A DNA stretch of 64,000 bases from SXXH01 sp041165735 (GCA_046341775.1 JBKDQQ010000211.1:20829-84828); one strand, 5' to 3'. Shown: positions 8,221 through 17,501, numbered from the stretch's first letter. Numbers and translations are program-made. The notes: generated from the letters alone by a model not told the origin.

Positions 8221-10872
8221 TCAGTCGCGCTCCACGCGGGTGGTGGGGCGCAGCTGGGCCTCGCTCGGCTCCAGTTCCTGCGGGATGAGGATCTGGGCCT
8301 TCAGCAGCACCAGGATCTTGCGGTTGGACACGTAGTGCCCCTTGCGGTCGAAGAAGAACGACACGAGGGGGATCTTGTTGAGGATCGGGACGCCGGAGTT
8401 CATGTCCTGGCGATCCGAGACCTTCAAGCCGCCGAGCAGCACGGTGCCGCCGTCCGGCATCGGGATCGAGGTGCGCACGCGGCGCAGGTCGACTTCCGGC
8501 AGCTGGATGGTGACCGAGTTCTGCGAACCCAGCGTCGTGACGATCTCGGCGATCGGGCGGCGCAGCTCGGCCACGGTCGGGCGCAGCTCGAGGGTGATGA
8601 AGCGGCGGTCGGCGGAGACCACCGGGCGCACGTCGAGGACGACGCCGTCCTGCACCACCGCCACGATCGGGTCGGCGATGCTGGAGCCCTGCGCGATCTC
8701 GACGTTGAAGTCCTGCACGTAGGCGACCTGGTTCAGCACCGCGAGGTTGCCGCGCGCCGTGTTGTGCACGGTGATGCGCGGGCTGGTGACCAGTTCGACG
8801 CGCTCGGACTTGCTGACCGCGCGCAGCACCATCTGGAGCTGCAGGTTGTTCAGGTAGGTCCACTGGAACGACAAGCCGCCCGAGCCGACCAGCACGTCCT
8901 CGTCGCCGAGGGTCGTGTCGTACAGCTCCTCGACGCGCGCGCGCATCTCCTGGTTCGAGCTCCTGTCGTAGAACGCGCCGAGATCCGAACCCTGGCCGAT
9001 CTCGTTGCCGAGGTCGCTCTGGGTCGAGGCGTCGCCGAAGTCGTTGAAGAAGGCGTTGGTGCCGAGGCCCGGCTGGCCGAGGCCGCGGAAGTCGACGCCG
9101 ATGTCCTCGAGGAAGTTGTCCTCGACCGACAGGAAGCGCGCCTGGATGTCGACCATGATGCCGGTCGCCTCGCGCAGGTCCTGCAGCAGCTTGGCGATCT
9201 GCTCGTGCACCTCGGGCGTCTGGTTGACGACCATCGTGCCGTTGCTGATGCGCAGGCTGTTGTCGGGGTCGGCGTCCCACGAGCCGGGGGCGACGTTGTT
9301 GCGGATGAGCGTGTCGAGCTGGTCGCCCGTCACGACGTTGGCCTCGCGCTCCGTGGCCTCCTCCTCGGTGACCTGCACGCCGCCGGTGGGGGCGACGTTC
9401 ATCTCGCGGCCGGGGAAGTCCTGGATCGGACGGATGAGGTCGTTGACCTCGTAGTTCTTGAGGGTCTGGCCGCCCTTGAGTTCGTCCTTGACGACGAACT
9501 TGACCACGCCGTCCTGCACCTTCCAGCGCAGCGACTCGCTCGTCTCGGCCATCAGGTCGAGCAGCTTCTTCACGCTGCGCTCGGGCAGGTCGAGCTTGAC
9601 CATGCGCTGCTCCTCGTCGAGCTCCTCCATGACCTTGGGGGAGATGACGAAGTTCACCTGCGAAACGCTCTGCAGGAACGCGGCGACCTCCTCGAGCGGC
9701 GAACCTTCGCCGTCGGCGCCGAGGAACTTCGGCGTGATGATCGTCTCGTCGAGGCGCGCCAGCACGGCGGCCTTCTCGCCGCCCGGGTCGCTCGACAGCG
9801 CCGAGAACTCCAGCGGCTGGCGCCGGCTCACTTCGGCCCAGCGCTTGAGGTCGTCGAACACGAGCGCCTCCGTCTGGGGCACGTTCATCGTGTCGAGTTC
9901 CTCGATCGTGCGGATCCACTGCTCGCGGTAGTGGCGCCGGTTGTTCTCGTCGGCCTGGGCGTGGCGCATGTCGCGCGCCGTCTGGCGCAGCTCGAGCGCA
10001 TCCTTGTTGCCCGGCGACTCGACGAGGATCTGGTTCGTCAGGGCCTCGGCCTTGGCGTAGTCCTCGGCGAGGAACGCGGTGTTCGCCTGCGCGTACAGCG
10101 TGCGCAGCTTGTTCTCGAAGTACGCGGCCTCCTCCGCCTCGCGGGCGGCGCGGGCCTTGGCGGCCTCCTCCTCGCGGCGGCGCATCTCGCCGGCGACGGC
10201 CTCGTCGCTCATGCGGATGGCGGTCTCGAGCTGGCCTTGCACGGCTTGCAGTTCGAGCGCGCCCTGCGCGACCAGCGGGTTGTAGCGCACGATCATCTCG
10301 GCCGCGCGGAACTCGTCGATCGCCGACTGGTGGTCGCCGCCGGCCAACGCCGTCTTGCCGCGGGCGATGTGCTCCTCGGCGGCCATGCGGGCCTGGGCGC
10401 GGCGCACGACTTCCTGCTCGGTCGCGTCCTCGAGGAACGCGGCCGCGCCGGCGTAGCGATCGCCCATCAGCGCCTCGACCTTGCGCATCTTGTCGCGCGC
10501 GCTGGTGCTTTCCTGGTCGGTCTCCAGCGCCGAAGCGTAGGCGCGCAGGGCGGCCGACAAGTCGGCGCGCTCCAAGGCGCGATCGCCTTCCATCTCGTAT
10601 TGCGCCGAGAGGAAGCGGCCCTGTTGGCGCAGGCGCTCGAGCCGCGCCGCGTCCTCGGACAGCTGCGCGCCCTCCTGGACGGGCTGCGCGCCCTCCCGGA
10701 CGACGGGCGTGGACGCCGTGGCGGCCGGCGCCGCGGCTTCGACCACCGCGGCCTCGGCGGCCGGGGAGGGAGCTGCGGACGGCGCGATGGAGGCGCGCTC
10801 GGCCTGGTTGGTGGAGGTGCACGCGCCGGGGAGCGCCGCGAGGAGGGGGACGAGGATCGACCTCAGCTGCAT
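8221..10872 (-). CDS. Secretin-like outer-membrane lipoprotein with TPR N-terminus (copy 2)
   Basis: An 883-residue paralogue of the next gene with the same order: lipoprotein-like signal (MQLRSILVPLLAALPGAC), Ala/Pro-rich linker, TPR-like helices, a Glu/Arg/Ala-rich coiled coil near residues 230-250, secretin-N-like region ('NGTMVVNQTPEVHEQIAKLLQDL') and C-terminal secretin domain. The latter has 'QDGVVLDVRPVVSAD', 'MPDGGTVLLGGLKV' and 'VPILNKIPLVSFFF'. The ATG at 10872 is preferred to an upstream in-frame start at 11049 because only it begins with a signal sequence. The residue at lipobox -3 is Pro, so lipid attachment is less certain than in copy 1. The long leader and promoter-like sequence upstream suggest this gene heads the pair. 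Confidence 0.8.
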   Translation of the reverse strand: MQLRSILVPLLAALPGACTSTNQAERASIAPSAAPSPAAEAAVVEAAAPAATASTPVVREGAQPVQEGAQLSEDAARLERLRQQGRFLSAQYEMEGDRALERADLSAALRAYASALETDQESTSARDKMRKVEALMGDRYAGAAAFLEDATEQEVVRRAQARMAAEEHIARGKTALAGGDHQSAIDEFRAAEMIVRYNPLVAQGALELQAVQGQLETAIRMSDEAVAGEMRRREEEAAKARAAREAEEAAYFENKLRTLYAQANTAFLAEDYAKAEALTNQILVESPGNKDALELRQTARDMRHAQADENNRRHYREQWIRTIEELDTMNVPQTEALVFDDLKRWAEVSRRQPLEFSALSSDPGGEKAAVLARLDETIITPKFLGADGEGSPLEEVAAFLQSVSQVNFVISPKVMEELDEEQRMVKLDLPERSVKKLLDLMAETSESLRWKVQDGVVKFVVKDELKGGQTLKNYEVNDLIRPIQDFPGREMNVAPTGGVQVTEEEATEREANVVTGDQLDTLIRNNVAPGSWDADPDNSLRISNGTMVVNQTPEVHEQIAKLLQDLREATGIMVDIQARFLSVEDNFLEDIGVDFRGLGQPGLGTNAFFNDFGDASTQSDLGNEIGQGSDLGAFYDRSSNQEMRARVEELYDTTLGDEDVLVGSGGLSFQWTYLNNLQLQMVLRAVSKSERVELVTSPRITVHNTARGNLAVLNQVAYVQDFNVEIAQGSSIADPIVAVVQDGVVLDVRPVVSADRRFITLELRPTVAELRRPIAEIVTTLGSQNSVTIQLPEVDLRRVRTSIPMPDGGTVLLGGLKVSDRQDMNSGVPILNKIPLVSFFFDRKGHYVSNRKILVLLKAQILIPQELEPSEAQLRPTTRVERD

Positions 10873-11823
10873 GATGCTTGGGAAACCCTTCGAGTAGTCA
10901 GTGCGGACGGGTTGCGTCGGACGACAGCGTGCGGGCACGAAGTCGAGCCACCTCGATCCAAAGCGTCGACGACGAAGCACGGAGTGCGGCTTCGCGACGC
11001 TCAAGCACCGTGGCCCGCTGGACGCTCGAGGCGCGCAGGCACGGAACACTCCACTCGGCCACGAGGCCGCAGGTAGAGGGGGGGGTGGTCAACTCGGGTG
11101 CTGGGGGGACTGCCTGCCCCGCGTTCGCCTCGCGACCGGAGTCGCGTGCTGGCGCGGTGCAGTGTGCGTGAAGCACAGCTTGGGGGACTGGATCTATGGT
11201 GGTCAGGCGCCATCGGTCCGACGCTGTTTTCCAGCGCCTTTCGTCCAGGCCTGCCGTCTAGCGATCTAGCTCCGTCCGCACCGGTCCTTCCCGTCGCTCG
11301 GCCGACGCGCGGCCAAGTCGCTTCGACCGGGGTGGCGCTCGAGCGGCCCTCGCGGAGCCTGTCGAGTGCGCCGCCTCAGGCGATGCACGGGGGGGCGGTG
11401 TGCTCCGGGACCGTTGCCGGCCTCGGAAGCGGGGAAAGAGGAGTGGGGAAGATAGCGGTGCCCTAGGTGAGGGTCAACCGAAGAGGCGTTCCGAGCATGG
11501 ATTCCGTGAAGGGCCGCCGAGGGCTTGTACACGGGGCATCCACGTGGAGCGCCGCCTCGGCCCCACCGGGGAGCCGCCATCCGCACCGACTCAGGTGCTT
11601 CCGCGCGGCACGAGCCGCGCGGGGCATCCTTCGGTGCCGACGCCCTACCCGCCCCGTTGGTCGCAGTAACACCCGCCGCGGCAGCCGCGCCTCGCCATTC
11701 GGTCCGTCGCCGGCGGGGCAGGTCGCCCGCCGTCTGGCCGGGACCCGCAAGCGCCGGCGCCTGGCGCGGCACGCGCGCCGCGCAAGGCCGTCGATTCTCT
11801 CTCAAGTCATTTTCATGGCTGTG
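10873..11823. other. 950-bp stretch without a convincing gene
   Basis: Between the secretin pair and the uracil-DNA glycosylase no frame on either strand gives a protein with recognisable composition; the open frames here are Arg/Pro-rich chance products. The stretch holds one good sigma70-like promoter facing the secretins (11449-11477). It also holds a short hairpin around 11221-11237 (ACGCTG/CAGCGC with an AT-rich loop) and an imperfect CTAG-N4-CTAG repeat near 11259-11270. It may be a long 5' leader or encode a structured RNA. I looked for RNase P, SRP, tmRNA and tRNA hallmarks and did not find them. Confidence 0.5.
11449..11477 (-). promoter_or_regulatory. Candidate sigma70 promoter facing the secretin pair
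   Basis: On the minus strand TTGACC (11477-11472) is followed after exactly 17 bp by TATCTT (11454-11449), a good match to the -35/-10 consensus in a very GC-rich background. Transcription would start near 11442, leaving a leader of about 570 nt before the secretin start at 10872. The position just downstream of the glycosylase gene fits a promoter for the secretin pair or for an unannotated RNA. Confidence 0.5.
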
Positions 11824-12705
11824 CTAGCTAGGAAGCAGCAATCCAGCCGTGCGCATCGCCAATTGGATGTCCTGCCAGCACTCCTTCTTGTCCGCCGGCG
11901 TGCGTAGCAAGTAGGCGGGGTGGTAAGTGGCGACGACGGGGATGCCGCGGCGCTCGTGGACGCGCCCTCGCAGGCTCGCCAAGCTGCCGTTGCTGCCGAG
12001 GAGGTATCCGGCGGCGTGGCGCCCGAGGGCGATGATGATGCGCGGCTGCATCAACTCGATCTGGCGCTCGAGCCACGGTGCGCACAACTCCGTCTCTTGC
12101 GGCGCGGGATCGCGGTTGCCGGGTGGGCGGCACTTGAGCAGGTTCGCGATCCACACCTCGTCGCGGCGCAAGCGCATGCCCTTCTCGATGATGTCGGTCA
12201 GCAACTGGCCGGCGGCTCCGACGAACGGCACGCCGGTGCGATCCTCGTCCGCTCCCGGTGCTTCGCCCACGAAAAGGACGCGACGTGCGCCGCTGCCGTC
12301 CGAAACGACGGTTTGCGTGCGGGTGCGGCACAAGTCGCAGGCCGTGCAGGCGGCCACTGCGAGGCGCAGATCCTCGAGCGTGGCGCACGCCGGGGCCAGC
12401 ATGCCGGGCAACGCGCGCGTCGCCGCCGCGGTGGTTCCAAGGGCGGGTGCGCGCGACTCGGGCGCGGAGGTCGCCGCGTCGGCGGCAGGCGCCACGAGGG
12501 ACGAGCGCGCGCCGCTCGGATTGGCGCTGGCGGCGGCGGGCGCCTCCGCCGGGCGCCATGCGGTCGCGGTGGGCGCGGGCGTCTCGACGGCGCACCACGC
12601 CACTCCGCGTTGGGCCGCTCGCCGCGCATGCGCCTCCAACGCCGCGGCCAACAAGCGCGCCTCCGCGAGCGGATCGTCCGCGCCGATTTCGGGGTCGTGG
12701 TGCAT
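11824..12705 (-). CDS. Type 4 (Fe-S) uracil-DNA glycosylase
   Basis: Removes uracil from DNA to begin base-excision repair. The C-terminal ~190 of 293 residues match the family 4 enzymes. They show the 'GEAPGADEDRTGVPFVGAAG' active-site loop, the 'LLKCRPPGNRDP' motif, 'IIIALGRHAAGYLL' and the 'ATYHPAYLL' motif. Four cysteines suited to a 4Fe-4S cluster are visible: two in 'CTACDLC', one in 'LLKC' and one in 'ELC'. The start ATG at 12705 (MHHDPEIGADDP) was chosen because upstream in-frame sequence is Arg/Ser-rich and lies in the divergent gene's promoter. About 100 residues of Ala/Pro-rich linker precede the enzyme domain, longer than in most family members. Confidence 0.88.
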   Translation of the reverse strand: MHHDPEIGADDPLAEARLLAAALEAHARRAAQRGVAWCAVETPAPTATAWRPAEAPAAASANPSGARSSLVAPAADAATSAPESRAPALGTTAAATRALPGMLAPACATLEDLRLAVAACTACDLCRTRTQTVVSDGSGARRVLFVGEAPGADEDRTGVPFVGAAGQLLTDIIEKGMRLRRDEVWIANLLKCRPPGNRDPAPQETELCAPWLERQIELMQPRIIIALGRHAAGYLLGSNGSLASLRGRVHERRGIPVVATYHPAYLLRTPADKKECWQDIQLAMRTAGLLLPS

Positions 12706-12943
12706 GTCGTGGTCGATGGGGGGCTGGCGAGCGCGGGCCGTGCCGCGTGTGTCGCGCCCTCGGGATCGTAGCAGCCTCTTGGAGCAGTCCCCACCCGCGA
12801 CGAGCGACGACCCCAGGTCGTGGCGCAGGTAGAGTGTGGAGCGCTTGTCCAGCCCCGCGAACCGCCCTGCATCCCCGCTCCGCCTCCCGCGCCTTGCGCG
12901 CTGCTCGAGCACCCCTCGTGGAAGGATCTCCGCCGCCTGGCGG

Positions 12944-14257
12944 ATGGTCGCGCCGTGCTTGTGGCTTGCAGGTGCATGGCTCGGCGCGTGCGGAACCGAC
13001 GGCGGGGATGCGAGCGACGGGCCGCGACCGGTGGCGGCCGCCGGCACGCAGGCGAGCGCGCCCGCCGCAGCGGGCTTCTCGGGCGAACCGCGCGTCATGG
13101 ATCCCGCGCTGGTGCGACTGCGCGCCGCGCTGGAGTTCGGCCGGCTGGAGGAGGTCGACCAATTGCTGCCCCGCGCGGCAAGCGCGGGGGCCGAGGAAGC
13201 GGTGCTGCGCGCGCGCGCCTTGGCATTGCGCGGTTCGCGCATCGATGCCTTGCGCATCCTCGCCGACCAAGCGGCGGCGCGGCCGCTCGACCCCGAGCCG
13301 CGCGGCGCGGCGGCCGAGATCTACGCCGCCTCGGGCGCGTTCGAGGACGCGCTGCGCGAGATCCTCGCGCTCGAGCGCGTGTCGAAGACCGATCCTGTCG
13401 TGCTGCGCGCGCGCGGCGTCGCCATGTTGTGCAAGGACGGCGGCGCGGCGAGCGGGCTCGAGTTGCTGACGCGTGCGCGCGCCGCGGATCCGTCGTTGCC
13501 GTACTGCGACCGCGCCTTGGCGCAGGCGCACCTCCTCGTCGGCAAGGAAGCCGCCAAGAGGAAGGACTTGCCCGCCGCGCTGGAGCACGCCGAAGCGAGC
13601 ACGCGCTTCGACCCCGACGAGGTCGACGCGCAGCGCTTCCATGCCGAGTGCCTCGCCGCCGCGGGCCGCTTCGCCGCGGCGCGCGCGATCCTCGACGCGC
13701 TCGCCGCGCGCGGGGTGCCGCTGGGCGCCGAGGTCGCGCTGCTCGAGAAGCGCGCGGGCTTCGACGCCTTGCTGCGCGGCCAGCGCGAGGAGGCGCTGGC
13801 GCGCTTCGTCGCGGCGCGCGCCGCGGGACTCGACGCCGACGGCCTGGGCTCGGCCGCGGAGCTCCTGGTCGAAGCGGCGGCGCAAGCGGTCGAGGAAGGC
13901 GTGCGGCTGTTCGGCGAGGGGAACATCGACGAAGCCGCCGCGCGCTTCGCCTTGGCGCTCGAGCGCGATCCGGCGCAACTCTCCGCGCGCAACCACCTGG
14001 CCGTGTGCCGACTGCGCCAAGGCCGCCCGTCGGAGGCCGCGCCCCTGTGGCGCGAAGTGCTCGCCATGGCGCGCGCCGAGGGGCTGGCGTTGCCGGAACC
14101 CGTGCACCTCAATCTCGCGCACGCCTTGTCCAAGGCGGGCGACGAGGACGGCGCGCGCGAGGCGTTGCGCGACTACTTGGGCCGCGAACCAGGGGGCCGT
14201 TGGGTGGCCGAGACCGAGCGCGCCTTGGCGGCGCTCGGCGGCCCCTCCGGCGGCTGA
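12944..14257 (+). CDS. TPR-repeat lipoprotein
   Basis: A 437-residue exported protein. The ATG at 12944 gives a signal ending in an ideal lipobox (W-LGAC), so the mature protein is probably lipid-anchored; an in-frame start at 12836 would spoil this. The remainder is alpha-helical and Ala/Leu/Arg-rich with TPR-like pairs. Examples are 'RARALALRGSRIDALRIL', 'AAEIYAASGAFEDALREI', 'EGVRLFGEGNIDEAAARF' and 'RNHLAVCRLRQGRPSEAA'. The role is probably as a scaffold for protein-protein contacts. It is divergent from the glycosylase gene and converges, with a gap of only 6 bp, on another TPR lipoprotein gene (14264-15442). The exact function is unknown. Confidence 0.72.
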   Translation: MVAPCLWLAGAWLGACGTDGGDASDGPRPVAAAGTQASAPAAAGFSGEPRVMDPALVRLRAALEFGRLEEVDQLLPRAASAGAEEAVLRARALALRGSRIDALRILADQAAARPLDPEPRGAAAEIYAASGAFEDALREILALERVSKTDPVVLRARGVAMLCKDGGAASGLELLTRARAADPSLPYCDRALAQAHLLVGKEAAKRKDLPAALEHAEASTRFDPDEVDAQRFHAECLAAAGRFAAARAILDALAARGVPLGAEVALLEKRAGFDALLRGQREEALARFVAARAAGLDADGLGSAAELLVEAAAQAVEEGVRLFGEGNIDEAAARFALALERDPAQLSARNHLAVCRLRQGRPSEAAPLWREVLAMARAEGLALPEPVHLNLAHALSKAGDEDGAREALRDYLGREPGGRWVAETERALAALGGPSGG

Positions 14258-14263
14258 GGCGCG

Positions 14264-15442
14264 CTAGCGCGCCTCGAGCGGCTCCTCGCCGCCGAGTTCG
14301 AGGTAGCGCGCATGCCGCGCGCGCGCCTCGTCCAAGCGCCCGTCCTGCAGCAACCAGCGCGCGAGCTCCAACTGGGCGCGCAAGAGCCGGCCTTCGCGCG
14401 CGGCGGATGCGTCGCAAGCGCGCCGCAGCGCCGCGAGGGCGAGTTCGCGCTCGCCCGCGTCGCGCGCGAGCTGCGCCTCGAAGTAGGCCGTCTCCGGATC
14501 GTCGGGAGACATGCCGCGCGCGCGTGCCAGCGCCTCGGCCGCGGCCGCGCGTTCGCCGACGCGTCGCAGGCACTCGCCGCGCAAGGCGTGGAAGCGGGCG
14601 TCGGTGCGCGCGTCCTCGCGCGCCAGGTGCGCGTCCAACGCGTCCAAGGCGCGACGAGGTTCGTCGACCGACAGCCACAACTCCGCGATGCCGACCTTGG
14701 GCAGCGGTTCCTCCGGCCGCGCGCGCGCTTGCAACCGCCGCGCCTTCAGCGTCGCCTGCCACTGCGCGCTCGAGCGTGCGGCGCGCTCGAGCCGCGTCGC
14801 CTCGTCGCGCGCGCCGTCTTGCAGGGCGCAAGCGAAGAGCACCGCGCGCGCCGCCGCCGCGTCGTTCGCGTGCGGAGCGAGTCGCAGCCCTTCCAGCAGG
14901 AACGGCGTGGCGCCGCGGCAATCGCCGGCGCGCGCGAGGGCCCGACCCGCGACGTAGAGCGCCTCGGGCGCGTCCGGTTCGCGCGGACGACCATCGGCCG
15001 CGACGAGGCAAGCCACGGCGCCGGCGGGGTCGTCGTACTGCTCGAGCAGGATGCGCGCCCGGGCGAGGCGCAGCGGCGGCGCGTCGCCGCCGCAAGCGTC
15101 CAGCGCGGGGCGCGCCGCGCCCGCCTGCGCCAGCACCAGCGCCGCCAAGGCGCGCAGTTCGACGCTCGTCTCCGGCGCGCCGATCGCCACGCGCGCCTCG
15201 GCCGCCACCTCCGGGGCGAGGTCGAGCTCCAGCGCCTCGCGCCAGCGCGTCGCGGCGTCGGCCCCCGGCGCCGCGGGTCGCGCGGGCCCGGCCTGCGCGG
15301 GCCGCGACTCTTCCGCCGGCCCCGCTTCTCCCGCGGGTGCGGAGGAGTTGTCAAAACAACTGGACACAAGCGCCGCGCAAGCCGCCAGGGCGGCCAGGCG
15401 CGCCCGGCCGCGCGGCTCCGCGCCGCCGCGTCGCGCCCTCAT
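14264..15442 (-). CDS. TPR-repeat lipoprotein coupled to CRTAC1-like gene
   Basis: A 392-residue exported protein. Start MRARRGG at 15442; the signal ends at a Cys in 'ALVSSCFDNS' (lipobox VSSC). The mature chain is helical with TPR-like segments such as 'ALYVAGRALARAGDCRGA', 'RFHALRGECLRRVGERAAA' and 'AYFEAQLARDAGERELALAALRRA'. Its start codon overlaps the stop of the upstream CRTAC1/ASPIC gene by 4 bp (ATGA), so the two are translated together. A TPR protein beside an ASPIC/UnbV protein is a common pairing in Planctomycetota and Acidobacteriota; the shared task is not known. Confidence 0.75.
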   Translation of the reverse strand: MRARRGGAEPRGRARLAALAACAALVSSCFDNSSAPAGEAGPAEESRPAQAGPARPAAPGADAATRWREALELDLAPEVAAEARVAIGAPETSVELRALAALVLAQAGAARPALDACGGDAPPLRLARARILLEQYDDPAGAVACLVAADGRPREPDAPEALYVAGRALARAGDCRGATPFLLEGLRLAPHANDAAAARAVLFACALQDGARDEATRLERAARSSAQWQATLKARRLQARARPEEPLPKVGIAELWLSVDEPRRALDALDAHLAREDARTDARFHALRGECLRRVGERAAAAEALARARGMSPDDPETAYFEAQLARDAGERELALAALRRACDASAAREGRLLRAQLELARWLLQDGRLDEARARHARYLELGGEEPLEAR

Positions 15443-17268
15443 CGGCGGAACTCGCTGGCGGCGACGCCGCGGCCCTCGACGACGACGAGCATCCTGTCCA
15501 CCGGCCCGCCGGGCAGCGTCTCCGTCGCGCCCGAGGGCCACATGACCACGATGCGTTCGTAGGAGCGCGCCTTGCCGAGTCCGAAGTGCAGCCAAGGCGT
15601 GGACGAGGATTGGTAGCCGCTGGCGCGGCGCACGCTGGCGATGGCGGCCCGCTCGACGCCGCCTTCCTTCCACACGACCACGGCGCTGGCTCCGCTGCCG
15701 TCGCGCGGGGTGCGGCGGCCGGTGCCGGCTCCGGGAGCGAGGGGTCGCGAGGGGCCCGCGAGCCGCAGCGACAAGCGCGCATTGTCGGGCTCGAGCCGGT
15801 TGAGGCCCAGCGCCAGCGGCGCGTCGATGCGCACGACCACGAGGTCGGGTCGACCGTCGCCATCCAGGTCGCCCACCGCGCTGCCGCGCCCGCCGCCGTG
15901 CGCCGCGGAGAACACCGAGTCCGGCCGGGCGGGGGGCAAGGCGCGCGCGCGGCCCTCGGGATGGAGGCTCCAGCGCGTCGTCGCCTGCGCGTAGCGCGTG
16001 CCCGTGTCCGGCAGGTCGGCCGCCGGGTAGACGTGGCCGTTCGCGCTCGCGAGTTCCAACCAGCCGTCGCCGTCGAAGTCGACGAGGTGCACGCCCCAGG
16101 ACAACAAGGCGCGCGTCTCGCGCATCAGCCCCAGCCTGTGCGTCATGCGCACGAAGCCTTGCGGCGCGCCGGCGTGCAACTCCGTGGGCTCGTCGGAGAA
16201 GTTCGTCACCACGAGGTCCATGCGCCCGTCGCGGTCGACATCGCCCGACGCCACGCCCATGCCGGCTTGCGCGCGACCTTCGGCGCCGTAGGCGACGCCC
16301 AGCGCGAGGGCGCCGTCGACGAAGCGGCCTTGCCCGTCGTTCAGCCACAGCATGTTCGGTTGCGAATCGTTGGCGATGTACAGGTCGTCGTCGCGGTCGC
16401 CATCGGCGTCGAAGGCGTGGGCTCCGAGGCCGTACGCGGGTTGCAGCGCCTCGAGGCGCCCGCTTTCGTCGCGGAAGCTCCCATCGCCGAGGCCGAGGAA
16501 GAGCTGGTCCGCCTGCGGCGCGAGTCCATGCGGTCCGCAGTACACCTCCACGCCCTTCCATCGGCAGGGCACGTCGAGCGGTGGCTTGCCGAGCGAACCC
16601 TTGGGCGGCTTCTCCGGGTCGAGGTCGAGGTAGTTCGCCGCGTACAGGTCGAGCACTCCGTCCCCGTCGGCGTCGAGCACGGCGATGCTCGTCGTCCAAC
16701 GCGGCGGCGGCGAGCCCGGCGGACGCGCCGCGCCCGGCGCCAGGCGACGCTCCGGCGGCGGCTCGACGCCCGCCTCGACGCGGCGCGCCAAGGTCCCGTC
16801 CGCGCCCTGCAGCAGGATCGCCAGGTCGCCGTAGCCGCCCGCGGCCAGGTCGTCGTCGCCGTCGTTGTCAAAATCTCCTGACACGAGGCCGGTCCACCAA
16901 CCCGAGAGGCCCGGCCCCGCGCGACGCGCGAAGCGCCCGGCGCCGTCGTTCTCCCACACCTCGAGGTCGGCTCCCGGGCCGGTGCGCAGCGCGTCGAAGC
17001 GCGCGAGCCCCTGCGCCAGCACGATGTCCAGGTCGCCGTCCGATCCGAGGTCGAGCAGCGCGACGCCCGCGCCGTTGGCTTCGAGGATGAAGGCCTTCTC
17101 GGGTCCGCCCGAGCGATTGACGTAGTCGATCCCGCGCTCCGCCGCGCACTCCACGAGGTCGGCCGCCCCGGCGGGCTCCGCAGGGGGGGCGTCCCAGCGC
17201 CCGCAGGCGCCGATCCACGCCAAGGCGCATCCCAGGAGCGCCCGATGCGCCGCGGCGCGCAGTCGCAT
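15439..17268 (-). CDS. CRTAC1-family FG-GAP/ASPIC-UnbV lipoprotein
   Basis: A 609-residue lipoprotein. ATG at 17268 gives a signal ending in IGAC (lipobox). The body is an FG-GAP/VCBS-type seven-bladed propeller with calcium-binding-like Asp-rich loops repeated along the chain: 'DLGSDGDLDIVLAQG', 'DFDNDGDDDLAAGG', 'DADGDGVLDLYAAN', 'DADGDRDDDLYIAN', 'DVDRDGRMDLVVTN', 'DFDGDGWLELASAN' and 'DLDGDGRPDLVVVR'. The last ~70 residues form an ASPIC/UnbV domain ('TPWLHFGLGKARSYERIVVMWPSG'). It is the first gene of a two-gene operon with the TPR lipoprotein. It is probably a periplasmic or outer-surface binding protein; its ligand cannot be read from the sequence. Confidence 0.88.
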   Translation of the reverse strand: MRLRAAAHRALLGCALAWIGACGRWDAPPAEPAGAADLVECAAERGIDYVNRSGGPEKAFILEANGAGVALLDLGSDGDLDIVLAQGLARFDALRTGPGADLEVWENDGAGRFARRAGPGLSGWWTGLVSGDFDNDGDDDLAAGGYGDLAILLQGADGTLARRVEAGVEPPPERRLAPGAARPPGSPPPRWTTSIAVLDADGDGVLDLYAANYLDLDPEKPPKGSLGKPPLDVPCRWKGVEVYCGPHGLAPQADQLFLGLGDGSFRDESGRLEALQPAYGLGAHAFDADGDRDDDLYIANDSQPNMLWLNDGQGRFVDGALALGVAYGAEGRAQAGMGVASGDVDRDGRMDLVVTNFSDEPTELHAGAPQGFVRMTHRLGLMRETRALLSWGVHLVDFDGDGWLELASANGHVYPAADLPDTGTRYAQATTRWSLHPEGRARALPPARPDSVFSAAHGGGRGSAVGDLDGDGRPDLVVVRIDAPLALGLNRLEPDNARLSLRLAGPSRPLAPGAGTGRRTPRDGSGASAVVVWKEGGVERAAIASVRRASGYQSSSTPWLHFGLGKARSYERIVVMWPSGATETLPGGPVDRMLVVVEGRGVAASEFRR

Positions 17269-17435
17269 GTCGCGTGGCGGGTGGGCGCGGTCCGGCTTCG
17301 GGGACCAGTGCTGCATGCGCACATGATCGGACACGGAAGGTCCCGGCGCCACGGTCCTCCGGCCCGGTCGCATGGTCCTTGGTGCCGAATCCTGCGCGAC
17401 TTGCGCCGCGCCGCGAGTGCCGCGCGGCCCGCACC

Positions 17436-17465
17436 TTGTTGCGCCCGAGCGGGGCGCGCTACGCT
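17436..17465 (+). promoter_or_regulatory. Candidate sigma70 promoter for the 17502 gene
   Basis: TTGTTG (17436-17441) and TACGCT (17460-17465) are separated by 18 bp and lie 36 bp before the ATG at 17502. The match to consensus is moderate but stands out in this GC-rich sequence. Confidence 0.4.
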
Positions 17466-17501
17466 CCGGCCCGGTCCCGAGCGCGGGTCCGATCGACCAC
17501 C

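Noticed and set aside
5440..11076. A very long open frame (over 1,800 codons) on the plus strand across the secretin genes
   Set aside because: Composition is Val/Arg/Leu/Asp-rich without motifs and mirrors the third-position bias of the secretin genes on the other strand; it is a shadow frame.
12706..13257. N-terminal extension of the uracil-DNA glycosylase frame to 13257
   Set aside because: The extra residues are Ser/Arg/Ala-rich and overlap the start of the divergent TPR lipoprotein gene; ATG at 12705 is sufficient.
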